A stretch of 64,000 bases of DNA from Tritrichomonas musculus (GCA_039105265.1 JAPFFF010000054.1:62001-126000), one strand, 5' to 3'. Shown: positions 1 through 11,221, numbered from the stretch's first letter. Numbers and translations are program-made. Notes: generated by a model not told the origin, from the letters alone.

Positions 1-2
1 CA

Positions 3-1406
3 GCAAGTAACTTTGAAAACTCAAATGAATGCACAGCTAAATCTTCATTGGTTGAAATGTCAGGAACATCAATGGCAACTCCTGCTGTATCAGGCTCATT
101 AGCACTTGTTTATCAGTATTTAAAGGAAGGAATTCATGGACTTAATTTTGATAAATCTAATGTAATCACATCAGCACTTCTTCGTGCTTTTGCTATTGCT
201 GGATCAGGTGACAAAGCTGACATTGAACAAGGTTATGGAAACCTTAATTTAAGCAGAATTCTTATTTATCCAAATCTTGATTTCGGAAGTGGATTAAGAT
301 TTTACTCTGATAAAATCAATCACAATGAATTCATTTCTTTCTTCGTTAAAACAGATCATGTTGGATCTTTATCACTTTCACTTGCCTGGATTGATGTTCC
401 TATTAATTTACAATCGTTGTATCCTCTCTTTTCCTATTTTGAGTTCTATTTAATTGGACCAGACGGAAATGTTTATGATGTTGAAGAGCAATTTTCAACA
501 TCAAAGAAGATTGTCATTAATGATGCACCTGTTGGAACTTATGAAATTCGACTTAGAATGAATCAAATTGTTCCATCTGAATATTCAGTTGATTATTCAC
601 TTGTTATTGTTGGTCCATTTGATCATCTTAACTTCATCAATAATCCAAGCGGACTTAAGCCAAGCACACCAAAATCATGCTCATCCAAATGTCCATCTAA
701 CAAATGCAACACACAAACAGCAACATGCGTATGTGACAAATTGCACACTGGAACAAATTGTGAATTTGAAGTCATTGATGTTTCTGAAGGTATTGAAATT
801 CATCAAGTATTGAAAAAGAGAGACTTTTTGTATACTCGTTTAGATGCTTCCAAATACAAAAACATGAAACAATCTGAAATTGAAAAATTAACTTTAACAA
901 TCATAACAAAAAGTGACAGGTTTTCTTATAGCAATGGAATAATTAGATTCTTCTTTAATACAGACAATAGCATGCCTCTTTCAATCCCCGCTTACTTTGT
1001 TCAGTTGCAAGGTGAAGTCACTTCATCATTTAGCATTCCTTTGTCTGATATCACCCAAATGGAAGACGTTTATTTAACAATTTTTAATGATTATGGAATT
1101 GATATTTCATTCTACTTAAATTGGACAGTGAAAAAGTCACTCACAACTAAAAATAGTGAAATTGAATTGAGAGACAATGATTTGAGTGATGATTCTTCTA
1201 AATTCACTCAAACAAAAGCATTCAAGATTTCGATGCTTGTTTTAATTGTTGTTGGTGGTGTTGCTATTGTCAGTATCCTTGCTGTTTTGATTGTAAAAAC
1301 AGTTAATAAGAAGAGCAGCAAAAAACATAATAATAATAATTATCAACAATATACGGATGCTACTTCTAATAATCAATTGAATGTTACATTGGTTGATGAT
1401 GTTTAA
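3..1406 (+). CDS. Subtilisin-like (S8) serine protease, membrane-anchored, 5' end outside window
   Basis: This is the C-terminal part of a subtilisin-family protease. The frame is open from the window edge, so the start and the catalytic Asp and His lie upstream. The catalytic-serine motif GTSMATP is encoded at 63-83. It is followed by a beta-rich region of about 190 residues, like the domains that follow S8 catalytic cores. An EGF-like cysteine module lies near 676-770, then another folded region, one hydrophobic membrane span (about 1225-1300) and a short Lys/Asn-rich cytoplasmic tail. This layout is known from trichomonad surface subtilisins. The likely role is proteolysis at the cell surface or in the secretory pathway. 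The family call is firm; substrate and exact paralogue are unknown. Confidence 0.88.
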   Translation, partial: ASNFENSNECTAKSSLVEMSGTSMATPAVSGSLALVYQYLKEGIHGLNFDKSNVITSALLRAFAIAGSGDKADIEQGYGNLNLSRILIYPNLDFGSGLRFYSDKINHNEFISFFVKTDHVGSLSLSLAWIDVPINLQSLYPLFSYFEFYLIGPDGNVYDVEEQFSTSKKIVINDAPVGTYEIRLRMNQIVPSEYSVDYSLVIVGPFDHLNFINNPSGLKPSTPKSCSSKCPSNKCNTQTATCVCDKLHTGTNCEFEVIDVSEGIEIHQVLKKRDFLYTRLDASKYKNMKQSEIEKLTLTIITKSDRFSYSNGIIRFFFNTDNSMPLSIPAYFVQLQGEVTSSFSIPLSDITQMEDVYLTIFNDYGIDISFYLNWTVKKSLTTKNSEIELRDNDLSDDSSKFTQTKAFKISMLVLIVVGGVAIVSILAVLIVKTVNKKSSKKHNNNNYQQYTDATSNNQLNVTLVDDV

Positions 1407-1623
1407 AATAAAAGGTTTTATTTTATTCATAAATATTTTTTCCTTTCAACTTTTTTCAGATTAAAAATTGAATTGTTAAATGATTATTGAATTCAAAAAG
1501 CTGAAATAAACCTTTGAATAGAATAAACCTATAAATTTATCTTTTTTTTTCTTCTTTTAAAGATTTTTTCAATTTTTGATTTATTTTAAAATGAAAGAAA
1601 TCAATAGCTTAATATCGCTTTTG

Positions 1624-1724
1624 TACAGGCTGTGCATTTCAAATCGGCCCTTTTGATAACTTTTGAAGGTCAATTTAAGGTCAAATATCCGTTAAAAGGG
1701 CCGATTTGAAATGCACAGACTGTA
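1624..1724. mobile_element. Mariner-like MITE, about 97 bp, flanked by TA
   Basis: Two arms of about 30 bp form an inverted repeat with about one mismatch, separated by about 39 bp. The outer ends read CAGGCTGTGCATTTC and, on the other strand, CAGTCTGTGCATTTC. The dinucleotide TA sits directly outside both ends (1624-1625 and 1723-1724). Termini beginning CAGKCTG with a TA target duplication fit a Tc1/mariner-type miniature element. There is no coding capacity. A plain hairpin is the alternative, but the TA flanks favour a transposon. Confidence 0.65.
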
Positions 1725-1909
1725 GTTAAAATTTTCATATTTTGAAAATTACTCAAATCCAAATTGGTTTTATTAATCCTTTTTTTTGCTAATTAATTTT
1801 ATCTAATTTTATATTCATTATTTATTTGCATGATATTCAAAAAAAAAAAAAAAAAAAAAAACTTTGTTAAATATATAGAGTGAGTAATATAGAATAATTA
1901 AATGATATT

Positions 1910-2617
1910 TTATATAAATGAAAAGGTGCTTTGGTATGCAAGTGGGCCAATAATCTGTGAAAGTGCAATTGAAAAAACAACAATAGGATTAACGCTTTGA
2001 TGACATTCTGCTTCATATGTCTCTTTTGACATTGCTCTTAAAATGAAAGTTGGATCAAGAGAATGATTTTGTAATATCATATTTTTTTCTGATTTTATGG
2101 GAGTGTGATTGTATTCACCGTTAAAACTTGTTGGTGATTTTGGTGTTTTAGGTTTCCAACTGAGTTTTTTACCTTGATGATCGAATGAAATTTTAATTGA
2201 ATAATCATATGTTGGATAATATAATGCATACTGAATCTTAATCTCTTGATCTACAGTATTTACAATATTATAATTATCTTTATTTCGAGTTAATTTGGCT
2301 ATATTTTTGAAATCGCCTTCTTTGTTATCTTCGCCTTTACCTTCGCAGATATAAAATACGTTTTCTTTTCCTATTGCTGTATAAATAACTTTGTCTCCCT
2401 TCATGAAATAAAAGATTGGGTCTGACATTAAATGAAGTTTTGGTATAATCTTATAACAGGCTGATTGAGCGGTCTTTTTTAATTTGTTATTATTATTATT
2501 ATCTTTGCAATCTTCATCATCATCAACAGAATCTGATTCCTCCTTTATATTGTGATAATTCACTTTATCGTGCTTAACATCTAGGAGTTCATGATTTTCC
2601 ATTTCTAACATTACCAA
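1910..2617 (-). CDS. Hypothetical host protein, about 235 residues
   Basis: I do not recognise this protein. The N-terminal 50 residues are acidic and low in complexity (runs of Asp/Glu and Asn). The rest is mixed, with beta-strand-like stretches around Tyr-rich segments and a more hydrophobic C-terminus. In the promoter region on the minus strand, TCATTTTTTATT lies about 10 bases before the first ATG, a good match to a trichomonad initiator, which supports expression. Met1, Met3 and Met6 are all close together; the longest form is given. It has no signal peptide or clear membrane span and no neighbour close enough to suggest a role. Confidence 0.5.
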   Translation of the reverse strand: MVMLEMENHELLDVKHDKVNYHNIKEESDSVDDDEDCKDNNNNNKLKKTAQSACYKIIPKLHLMSDPIFYFMKGDKVIYTAIGKENVFYICEGKGEDNKEGDFKNIAKLTRNKDNYNIVNTVDQEIKIQYALYYPTYDYSIKISFDHQGKKLSWKPKTPKSPTSFNGEYNHTPIKSEKNMILQNHSLDPTFILRAMSKETYEAECHQSVNPIVVFSIALSQIIGPLAYQSTFSFI

Positions 2618-3868
2618 TAAAAAATGAAAAAGCTATTAAAGATTTTGGAATTATCATTAAATTTGAATAAAATACTATTTTTGTTCAATTCAAACTAATT
2701 CTTCCTCAAAATTCAAAAAGTTTAATTACTATCAATTATTTTATAAAAAATTCAATTTTTTTGAAAAAAGATAAAAAAATTATATTGAAAAAATTCTATG
2801 AATTGAAATTTGAATTATTTTGTATTGAAATAAATTGATTGATTTTGATAAATAAATTAGTATCAACCAATACTTAAAATATTGATATCTATGAAAGATT
2901 TATCCATCAAATTTTTTTATATTTTTTTAATCCCATGAAATATTTAAATTATTAATATAGATTGGTATAATATAGTATATGAATAATTTTCATAATAATT
3001 TAAAAACTCTTGAAGAAATCGAGATATTAGAAAAATAGAGCTTTGAGAACATACTATTCTTAAATGAATATGACAAGAATAAATAACACCAATTTTTTAT
3101 TAAAAAATAAAATTTCATTATAATTCACATGATTATAATAAAAAATTCTTGCGTTTTTTTAATTATATACTATTGTATAATTATAAATTATTGACTATTT
3201 ATCTAAATATAATATAGTAATATACTATATAATGATTTTTATAATTTTTTTTTTTTAAAATGCATTATATAAGTGAGAAAAATATTGTTCTAGCACATCT
3301 TTTTAAGTTGGTAATAAATAGCAATTTGCTATACTTAGTTTTCCAAGATATTATAAGATTTTTATAATAAGGAAATTGCTAAATATATTTCACATATATG
3401 TTTATCATTAATCTTTGATCAGTATAATGACTAAAGAAATAAACTTCGCTATATTTTTATATTGTTCTTTTTTCAAAAGCTTTTCAAAATTGAATGAAAA
3501 TTTTCGAAAAAGTGCATAAAAAAAAAATCTAAACAAATATCTGTGGGAAATTTGGAAAAAAAACAATGGGATCAATATATTGATAATTTTTGATAGTTAG
3601 TACCTCTATAATAATATGAAATTTCTGCTTAAACAGTTTTGCATTTGCATTTTTTAATTCGTAAAGACAGAAGACTGGTTATAAAAAAAATTGAATCGAT
3701 TTTCCAAATTACCTCTTAGGCCCCAATATGTCATCATTTTCTATTATAAAATTTTATATCAGTAACAATAAATATGTTATTGATACAAAAATCGTTTATT
3801 AATAACCAATAATTAGTATTTGTAACAAAAAAAATAGTATAAAAATAGTATGTGACAAAATTTTGTTA
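2618..3868. other. AT-rich intergenic region, no gene seen
   Basis: The region is very AT-rich, with short homopolymer runs and frequent stops in all frames. I see no tRNA, rRNA or repeat array here. Confidence 0.6.
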
Positions 3869-3876
3869 TCTAAAAC

Positions 3877-4983
3877 AGAGGTGCGGACACGGTGAAGTGA
3901 AATAGATTCTCTCCAAAATTGGTATTCAATCATTATTTTTTATAAGGATTAAAAATATATTAATTTTATTAAATTTCCTTCCGCAGATGCAGCTGTGGAA
4001 TATTACATTTTTTTTTCTGAGAAATAAATATGTAAACTATTGAAAATATTTTATCTCTTCGTAAACTATTGAAATATATAAATTGACTATTAAATCTCTT
4101 ATTTTTGCGTTTAAAATGATAAAAATGTTATATTTTTATTTTAAATGTTATTTTAAAATATTTATATCATTCATAATCCACATAACTTCAAAATTGGATG
4201 AAAAAGTATTCAATTTTCAATTTTTTATAAAATGAGAAAAAAAATTTAGCAGATTTTATATAAAAAAGTACTAAAAAAATTATTAATTTTTTTATATTAT
4301 TATTATTTATTTAATTTAAAATTTATATATCAAATATTATTATCACCTTTCAATATTAATTAAAAAGATAATGATTTATTTAATTATTCTCTCAAAATAA
4401 AATGGATTAATTCAAATATTAAATTGATGCTTCAATTATATTCAAAAAAAAAAAAAAAAAAAAAAATTTCTGAACTAATAAATTGATCGGAAAAACTAAT
4501 GCAAAAATCGATCTCCACAGCTGAATCATAGAAATTTATTAATATCATCAATTAGAAATATTTTTATTATAGCAAGTATCAAAACTATATAAGAGTGAAT
4601 GAATCAAAATTATTTGTTCTATGATGTATTTGCCTAAATAAAAAATCAAAAAAATTAATTATAATACATTTTTCTCATAATATATATAATTTTCACAAAA
4701 TTAAAGTTTATAGTAAATATAATAATATAATATAATTTTATGTAATATACATTTTGTTTTCATGCATTGCCCATATGTCGAGATAGCTGTTTTTCAACGA
4801 ATGATTTAAATTGAATTTTCAGACATCAATATCTAGCATCTCGACTTATAAGTAGATTTATATAAATATTTAAATATTATAAAATAATATGCAATAAGTA
4901 TATTATATATTTATTCTTATATTTCAAAAGATATAAGTATTTTAATAATCAATAATTTTAGTGAAGTCAGTGTCCGCACCTCT
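3877..4983. mobile_element. Non-autonomous DNA transposon of about 1.1 kb, hAT-like by its 8-bp target duplication
   Basis: The ends are inverted copies of AGAGGTGCGGACAC, a perfect 14 bp, followed by imperfect similarity (GTGAAGTG against GACTTCAC on the opposite strand). The 8-bp sequence TCTAAAAC lies immediately outside both ends (3869-3876 and 4984-4991), as expected of a target site duplication. The interior is AT-rich with no credible reading frame, so a transposase would have to act in trans. Eight base pairs is typical of hAT elements; a MULE with 8-9 bp duplications is the main alternative. Confidence 0.7.
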
Positions 4984-5240
4984 TCTAAAACAAAAAAAAT
5001 CTTCTATCTCCAAATTTTTTTATCTATCACGAAATTTTGTATGTATTACGAGAATTTTTTTACTATTGTAAAATTTCTAATCAGTTATTATTTTTTATAT
5101 CAGAAAAAAATGACATGTTATATAAAATAAAAATTATAATACTTCAGACCCTAACCGCTTTTTTTTAATCTTGGAAAATTTTTTTTGGAAAATTTTAAAT
5201 TACCCTCATGGGCTTTATATAATTTTCCAAAAATTTTCAA

Positions 5241-5256
5241 ATTGTCAATTTGAAGC
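5241..5256 (+). promoter_or_regulatory. Possible initiator (Inr) of the pseudokinase gene
   Basis: TTGTCAATTTG lies about 10 bases before the ATG. TCA followed by A/T-rich sequence this close to the start codon resembles the trichomonad initiator. The motif is short and the context AT-rich, so chance is possible. Confidence 0.35.
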
Positions 5257-8200
5257 ATGAAAACTGATTTGGATTATAATAGAAAGGAAAGAAATATAGA
5301 TAATTTGATCGATTTAAGAGACATTTCATCAAAAATAAAGGACAAATCTTTTATCGAAAATAATTTTTTAGATTCTTTTGAAATATTATTCACTCAATTA
5401 GACAAATACACTGACTTTAACCCATTAATTACCGCATACAAGCAATTTCTAAAAGAAGATAAAGAAAAAGATTACTCAAAACTCAAAACATTAGTTGATG
5501 GAAAAATCAAAGAATATGCAAATAAAAAGCAATATCATTTCATTTCACATCTTATTTCGCTCATTATTCATAATCTTATTGACCAAAAAAAAATTGACAC
5601 AAAACCTAATTTTGATAATACCCAAAATCAACTTCACATTCTCAGTTGTATTTCAGATGATAAAGATAAACAAAAAAAACTTGAATCATGCTTCGATCAC
5701 AACTGTAAATTTTATTTCAAGAAAACATACAATTCAAACAACTTGACATCAAATGTCAGTCAAGAACTGATTGATCACGAAATAGAAATATATGAGAAAG
5801 AATTCAGAACAGACAAATATGGAAGTTTCATAGTTCATTCTACGAATAAAATTGGATCTAATCAAATTTTGATTCCTTATTTCCCATTCATGAATCTTCG
5901 TGTTTTCCTTTCAAATATCAACGACAAATATAATTTTACGACGATAGACAAAGTTGTCATTATTAAAGAAATTGCGATTGGGTTTTCAGAATTACATTCA
6001 GAACACATTTACCATCAAAACATCAACAGCAGTGATATTTTCATTGACAACAATAAGAACGCTTACATTGGTAACTTTGCACATGACATTGAATATGAAC
6101 AACATCAAACGAAACTTGTCCAGTCAGCCTACTATCGTCATCCAGATTTAGTCCAGAAACCGAATGAATTGAGCATTGAATTTGAAAATGATGAAGCCAA
6201 AGCACGATATGACATTTATTCATTTGGAGTTTTATTACATGAAATCATCACAGGAAAATCACCAAGTGAACGATTTGCTAATGTACCAAGAAAAAAAATA
6301 ATTGAACAAATCTCAAGTGATTTTTACGATTTCCTATTCAAAGAAGAAGACGATTTTGATGATAAGTATGGAGTTACAGGGATGAGAGACATCATTTCAA
6401 GATGCATGAGCAGAGATGAAAAGACACAATATTCAACATTCAAAGAAGTGATTTCGAGTATTGATAATCTCAGAATATACAAGGATAACGAATACGAAAT
6501 TGAAACACGAATCCACGAATCAAAAGATTGTAACACATATGAATGTGAACTTAATGACATTGTTACCAATTTCTATTTTGAGAATGAAACCTCTAAAGAC
6601 ACAATTTCCAAATTCATCAACAAATGTCAAGAAGTTGGGATAAATAAAACCGCCAAAATAACATCGGAAGATCCATTGACTCAAATTCTTCAGCTATTTA
6701 ATTTAATAAATTACAGTTGGAGAAATATGAAGAGGATTTTAACTAGCTATGATCACACAAACGAAATTGTTTTCACAGATTTTATCGAGAAATTGTTTCA
6801 AAAAAATAACAAATACACAGACAGAGGTCCACTCATTGCTGCATACAAATCTTTTTTAAAAGACGACAAAGAAGATAATTATTCAGAATTGAAGAGACGA
6901 GTCACCAACGAAATCAGCAAATTTCAAGGAGACGAACAGTATCAAAAGATACATCAACTTTTCTCACTCATCACTCATAATCTGATTGACCAAACAAAGA
7001 TTCAACTAAAATTTCAAGAAAATCAAACAAATGAAAACTGTCTCCAAAAAAGTTCAAATGGGAAACAATTCCATGATCTCACTGATATCAAAAACATTGG
7101 AGATTTCAATGCATCATTCAAATCATGTTTTGATAAAGATTGCAAATTTTATTTCAAGAAATCATACAATTCAAACAACTTGACATCAAACGTCAGTCAA
7201 GAACTGATTGATCGAGAATCAGAAATATATGAGAAAGAATTCAGAACAGACAAATATGGAAGTTTCATAGTTCATTCTACGAATAAAATTGGATCTAATC
7301 AAATTTTGATTCCTTATTTCCCATTCATGAATCTTCGTGTTTTCCTTTCAAATATCAACGACAAATATAATTTTACGACGATAGACAAAGTTGTCATTAT
7401 TAAAGAAATTGCGATTGGGTTTTCAGAATTACATTCAGAACACATTTACCATCAAAACATCAACAGCAGTGATATTTTCATTGACAACAATAAGAACGCT
7501 TACATTGGTAACTTTGCACATGACATTGAATATGAACAACATCAAACGAAACTTGTCCAGTCAGCCTACTATCGTCATCCAGATTTAATTCAGAAACCGA
7601 ATGAATTGAGCATTGAAACGGAAGACAAAGAAGATAAAGCACGATATGACATTTATTCATTTGGAGTTTTGGCGCATGAAATCATTACAACAAAATCACC
7701 AAATGATAGATTTGGTAATGCAACACGCAAAGATCGAATTAATCAATTACAAAGCAACTATTTTGATTTCCTATTCAAAGAAGAAGACGATTTTGATGAT
7801 AAGTATGGAGTTCCAGGGATGAGAGACATCATTTCAAGATGCATGAGCAGAGATGAAAAGACACAATATTCAACATTCAAAGAAGTGATTTCGAGTATTG
7901 ATGATCTCAGAATATACAAGGATAACGAATACGAAATTGAAACACGAATCCACGAATCAAAAGATTATAACACATATGAATGTGAACTTAATGACATTGT
8001 TACCAATTTCTATTTTGAGAATGAAACCTCTAAAGACACAATTTTGAAATTCATCAAAGTTTGTCAAAAACTCGGAATAAATGAAAATTTTGAAATTTCT
8101 CCCATTGAAGAAGATGTCATTACTCAAATTCTCCAATTCTTTGACTTCAAAAATGATGGATATAGTATAAAAAATCTGCAACAACTACTCACTCTAGCAC

Positions 8201-11187
8201 CAAGCTATTCATTTAGTTCATCAACATATATAAATTTTTTTGAGAATTTATTTGAACAATTATGTAGATACACAGACAGAGGTCCACTCATTTCTGCATA
8301 CAAGTCATTTTTAAGAGACGACAAAGAAAATAATTATTCAGAATTGAAGACACAAGTCACCAACAAAATCACTAAATACCAGTCAGACAAGCAGTATCAA
8401 ATAGTATATCGACTTTTCTCACTCATCACTCATAATCTTATTGACCAAACAAAGATTCAACTAAAATTTCAAGAAAATCAAACAGATGAAAACTGTCTCC
8501 AAAAAAGTTTAAATGGGAAACAATTCCATGATCTCACTGATATCCAAAACATCGGCGATTTCAATGCAGTATTCAAATCATGTTTTGATAAAGATTGCAA
8601 ATTTTATTTCAAGAAAACATACAATTCAAACAACTTGACATCAAACGTCAGTCAAGAACTGATTGATCGAGAATCAGAAATATATGAGAAAGAATTCAGA
8701 ACAGACAAATATGGAAGTTTCATAGTTCATTCTACGAATAAAATTGGATCTAATCAAATTTTGATTCCTTATTTCCCATTCATGAATCTTCGTGTTTTCC
8801 TTTCAAATATCAACGACAAATATAATTTTACGACGATAGACAAAGTTGTCATTATTAAAGAAATTGCGATTGGGTTTTCAGAATTACATTCAGAACACAT
8901 TTATCATCAAAACATCAACAGCAGTGATATTTTCATTGACAACAATAAGAACGCTTACATTGGTAACTTTGCACATGACATTGAATATGAACAACATCAA
9001 ACGAAACTTGTCCAGTCAGCCTACTATCGTCATCCAGATTTAATTCAAAACCCGAATGAATTGAGCATTGAAACAGAAGGCAAAGAAGATAAAGCACGAT
9101 ATGACATTTATTCATTTGGAGTTTTGGCGCATGAAATCATTACAACAAAATCACCAAAAGAACGATTTGGTAATATGACACGCAAAGATCGAATTAATCA
9201 ATTACAAAACAACTATTTTGATTTCCTATTCAAAGAAGAAGACGATTTTGATGATAAGTATGGAGTTCCAGGGATGAGAGACATCATTTCAAGATGCATG
9301 AGCAGAGATGAAAAGACACAATATTCAACATTCAAAGAAGTGATTTCGAGTATTGATGATCTCAGAATATACAAGGATAACGAATACGAAATTGAAACAC
9401 GAATCCACGAATTAAAAGATTGTAACACATATGAATGTGAACTTAGTGACATTGTTACCAATTTCTATTTTGGGAACGAAACCTCTAAAAACACAATTTT
9501 GAAATTCATCAAAGTTTGTCAAGACTTTGGAATAAATGAAAATTTTGAAATTTCTCCCATTGAAGAAGATGTCATTACTTCAATTCTTCAATTCTTTAAT
9601 TTCAAAAATAGAGAGACCAACTATACGAATGAGATGTTGTTCTTCAAAGAACGATTTAATAAAATGATTGAATTGAATTCCACCGAAATGAATTCAGTAT
9701 GCAATGTAAGTCTTTCAGACAATGAAAAACAATTGATGAAGATGTCGATGATTGAGAACAATGTATTGAGCAAGAGCAAGAGCAAGAGTAAAAGTAAGAA
9801 TAAGAGTAATAAAGATGAGGAATTCTATGATTGTGGAGAAGTCATCATGAAATTTAATTCGAACATCATCCCAATCACGAATGTTGAAGAATTTGAGAAA
9901 GAAGCATCAGGATACATTTGTGAACATCTTCTTATTTATTTATTTTTCATTTCAAAAGAACTGAGTAATATCCATTCACGAAATCTTTATCATGGAGAAA
10001 TTAGCACTAAATCGATTGGTATTTATTACAACAACGAAACAGAAACATTTCTTCCATTAATCATTCCTTTCTATTTCTTCTTCAAGAACTCTCCAAACAC
10101 AACAACAACATCAACAACATCATTAACATCATCATCAATGACACGAGATAAAATTTCAGATATTGATAAATACCAAAGGAAAGATGTGAAACGATTTAAA
10201 GAAATGATGAGATATTTTGACAAGAACGAAATCATTCCTCCAGAAATTTATGAAATTGAAACGATGAATGCAATTTTATATAAGATTTACAATCTCAACA
10301 TTCATAATCAAAACGACGAAATCAAAAACAAATTTGACAAAAACTACGAAAACTTTTCACACAAAGAATATTCATCATTCGAAATCACACTTCCAACAAT
10401 TCATGATATTTTTGTATTCAAAGAAGAAACAAACGAAATCTATCAAATATTTGACCGATATCTAAGAATTGACTCAGCAATTAATTGCATTTTACAATTT
10501 TCAAATTTCATCATTTCAGAATACATTGAGAATGAAACACCAGAAGACGCATCAAATATCATTGAAATCAAAGAAAAACTGATCAAAATCAAAGAAAACA
10601 ATGAACAAATGTTTGATGAAATTGCAAGAATTGAAAATGAAGAGAAACACACAGATTACTCATATGAATTTCGAGAAGATCCCAAGAAAGGAATAGCGTA
10701 TTCTATAAAAGAAAAACATCAACACAAAGACAAAAACCCTTCAAAGACATCTCTTGATATTACAGAATTAGAAGATGAAGAAAATATTTCAGAATCTTCA
10801 CAAGAAGATTATTCGCAAGCCAAGAAGATTGAGAGTGACAATCAAATTGAGAGAATTGACAACAAGCTTGTGTATCGGACACTTGAAATAGCGACGAACA
10901 TCAAGATTTATTCATTCCGCTTCATCATCACGCGATACATTTATGGTCTGAATCCACTTTGCAAATATCGAATCAATGTGAAAATCCAACAAAGCAAAGA
11001 CAAGAATATTGTGACAGTTTCACACAGAGATGCGATGAACTTCATTTCGAGACTTGGTTTCTATCCAGAACAAAACTCCAACAATGACATCATCTTCTTT
11101 GTATCACTCAATTACCGACCAGTCAAACCTCCAGAGAAACAAGACAAACAAGATAAAGAACAAAAAGATCTAAATTCAAATAACTAA
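5257..11187 (+). CDS. Large protein with three tandem pseudokinase domains and a degenerate fourth
   Basis: This 1976-residue protein has three almost identical kinase-like domains, at about residues 150-405, 628-885 and 1113-1370. Each has a FYFKK segment at the usual beta-3 lysine position, YHQNIN where HRDLK is expected, IGNFA where DFG is expected, and a clear DIYSFG motif (the DxWSxG helix of kinases). Loss of the HRD aspartate and the DFG aspartate makes catalysis unlikely, so these are probably pseudokinases acting in binding or scaffolding. A fourth region (about 1520-1750) keeps LYHGEIS and is more diverged. A Ser/Lys repeat (SKSKSK) precedes it and a folded C-terminus follows. No signal peptide or membrane span is visible. 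It belongs to a local family with copies on the right flank. Confidence 0.8.
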   Translation: MKTDLDYNRKERNIDNLIDLRDISSKIKDKSFIENNFLDSFEILFTQLDKYTDFNPLITAYKQFLKEDKEKDYSKLKTLVDGKIKEYANKKQYHFISHLISLIIHNLIDQKKIDTKPNFDNTQNQLHILSCISDDKDKQKKLESCFDHNCKFYFKKTYNSNNLTSNVSQELIDHEIEIYEKEFRTDKYGSFIVHSTNKIGSNQILIPYFPFMNLRVFLSNINDKYNFTTIDKVVIIKEIAIGFSELHSEHIYHQNINSSDIFIDNNKNAYIGNFAHDIEYEQHQTKLVQSAYYRHPDLVQKPNELSIEFENDEAKARYDIYSFGVLLHEIITGKSPSERFANVPRKKIIEQISSDFYDFLFKEEDDFDDKYGVTGMRDIISRCMSRDEKTQYSTFKEVISSIDNLRIYKDNEYEIETRIHESKDCNTYECELNDIVTNFYFENETSKDTISKFINKCQEVGINKTAKITSEDPLTQILQLFNLINYSWRNMKRILTSYDHTNEIVFTDFIEKLFQKNNKYTDRGPLIAAYKSFLKDDKEDNYSELKRRVTNEISKFQGDEQYQKIHQLFSLITHNLIDQTKIQLKFQENQTNENCLQKSSNGKQFHDLTDIKNIGDFNASFKSCFDKDCKFYFKKSYNSNNLTSNVSQELIDRESEIYEKEFRTDKYGSFIVHSTNKIGSNQILIPYFPFMNLRVFLSNINDKYNFTTIDKVVIIKEIAIGFSELHSEHIYHQNINSSDIFIDNNKNAYIGNFAHDIEYEQHQTKLVQSAYYRHPDLIQKPNELSIETEDKEDKARYDIYSFGVLAHEIITTKSPNDRFGNATRKDRINQLQSNYFDFLFKEEDDFDDKYGVPGMRDIISRCMSRDEKTQYSTFKEVISSIDDLRIYKDNEYEIETRIHESKDYNTYECELNDIVTNFYFENETSKDTILKFIKVCQKLGINENFEISPIEEDVITQILQFFDFKNDGYSIKNLQQLLTLAPSYSFSSSTYINFFENLFEQLCRYTDRGPLISAYKSFLRDDKENNYSELKTQVTNKITKYQSDKQYQIVYRLFSLITHNLIDQTKIQLKFQENQTDENCLQKSLNGKQFHDLTDIQNIGDFNAVFKSCFDKDCKFYFKKTYNSNNLTSNVSQELIDRESEIYEKEFRTDKYGSFIVHSTNKIGSNQILIPYFPFMNLRVFLSNINDKYNFTTIDKVVIIKEIAIGFSELHSEHIYHQNINSSDIFIDNNKNAYIGNFAHDIEYEQHQTKLVQSAYYRHPDLIQNPNELSIETEGKEDKARYDIYSFGVLAHEIITTKSPKERFGNMTRKDRINQLQNNYFDFLFKEEDDFDDKYGVPGMRDIISRCMSRDEKTQYSTFKEVISSIDDLRIYKDNEYEIETRIHELKDCNTYECELSDIVTNFYFGNETSKNTILKFIKVCQDFGINENFEISPIEEDVITSILQFFNFKNRETNYTNEMLFFKERFNKMIELNSTEMNSVCNVSLSDNEKQLMKMSMIENNVLSKSKSKSKSKNKSNKDEEFYDCGEVIMKFNSNIIPITNVEEFEKEASGYICEHLLIYLFFISKELSNIHSRNLYHGEISTKSIGIYYNNETETFLPLIIPFYFFFKNSPNTTTTSTTSLTSSSMTRDKISDIDKYQRKDVKRFKEMMRYFDKNEIIPPEIYEIETMNAILYKIYNLNIHNQNDEIKNKFDKNYENFSHKEYSSFEITLPTIHDIFVFKEETNEIYQIFDRYLRIDSAINCILQFSNFIISEYIENETPEDASNIIEIKEKLIKIKENNEQMFDEIARIENEEKHTDYSYEFREDPKKGIAYSIKEKHQHKDKNPSKTSLDITELEDEENISESSQEDYSQAKKIESDNQIERIDNKLVYRTLEIATNIKIYSFRFIITRYIYGLNPLCKYRINVKIQQSKDKNIVTVSHRDAMNFISRLGFYPEQNSNNDIIFFVSLNYRPVKPPEKQDKQDKEQKDLNSNN
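5704..9615 (+). repeat. Three in-frame tandem gene repeats of about 1.44-1.46 kb
   Basis: Equivalent points of the units lie at 5704, 7141 and 8596, giving periods of 1437 and 1455 bp, both multiples of three. The kinase-core DNA (about 700-900 bp per unit) is nearly identical in all three, including synonymous positions, while the linkers differ. That pattern points to recent duplication or continuing gene conversion of the cores. Confidence 0.85.
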
Positions 11188-11221
11188 TTAAATTTTAGTA
11201 TAAGGAAACCTCTACTAAAAG

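Noticed and set aside
568-1430. Overlapping frames at 568-813 (plus) and 1242-1430 (minus) within the protease gene
   Set aside because: Shadows of the protease frame; the protease motifs fix the true frame.
4771-4850. Second MITE inside the 1.1-kb transposon, from inverted GTCGAGAT motifs
   Set aside because: The arms match over only about 8 bp and there is no clear target duplication.
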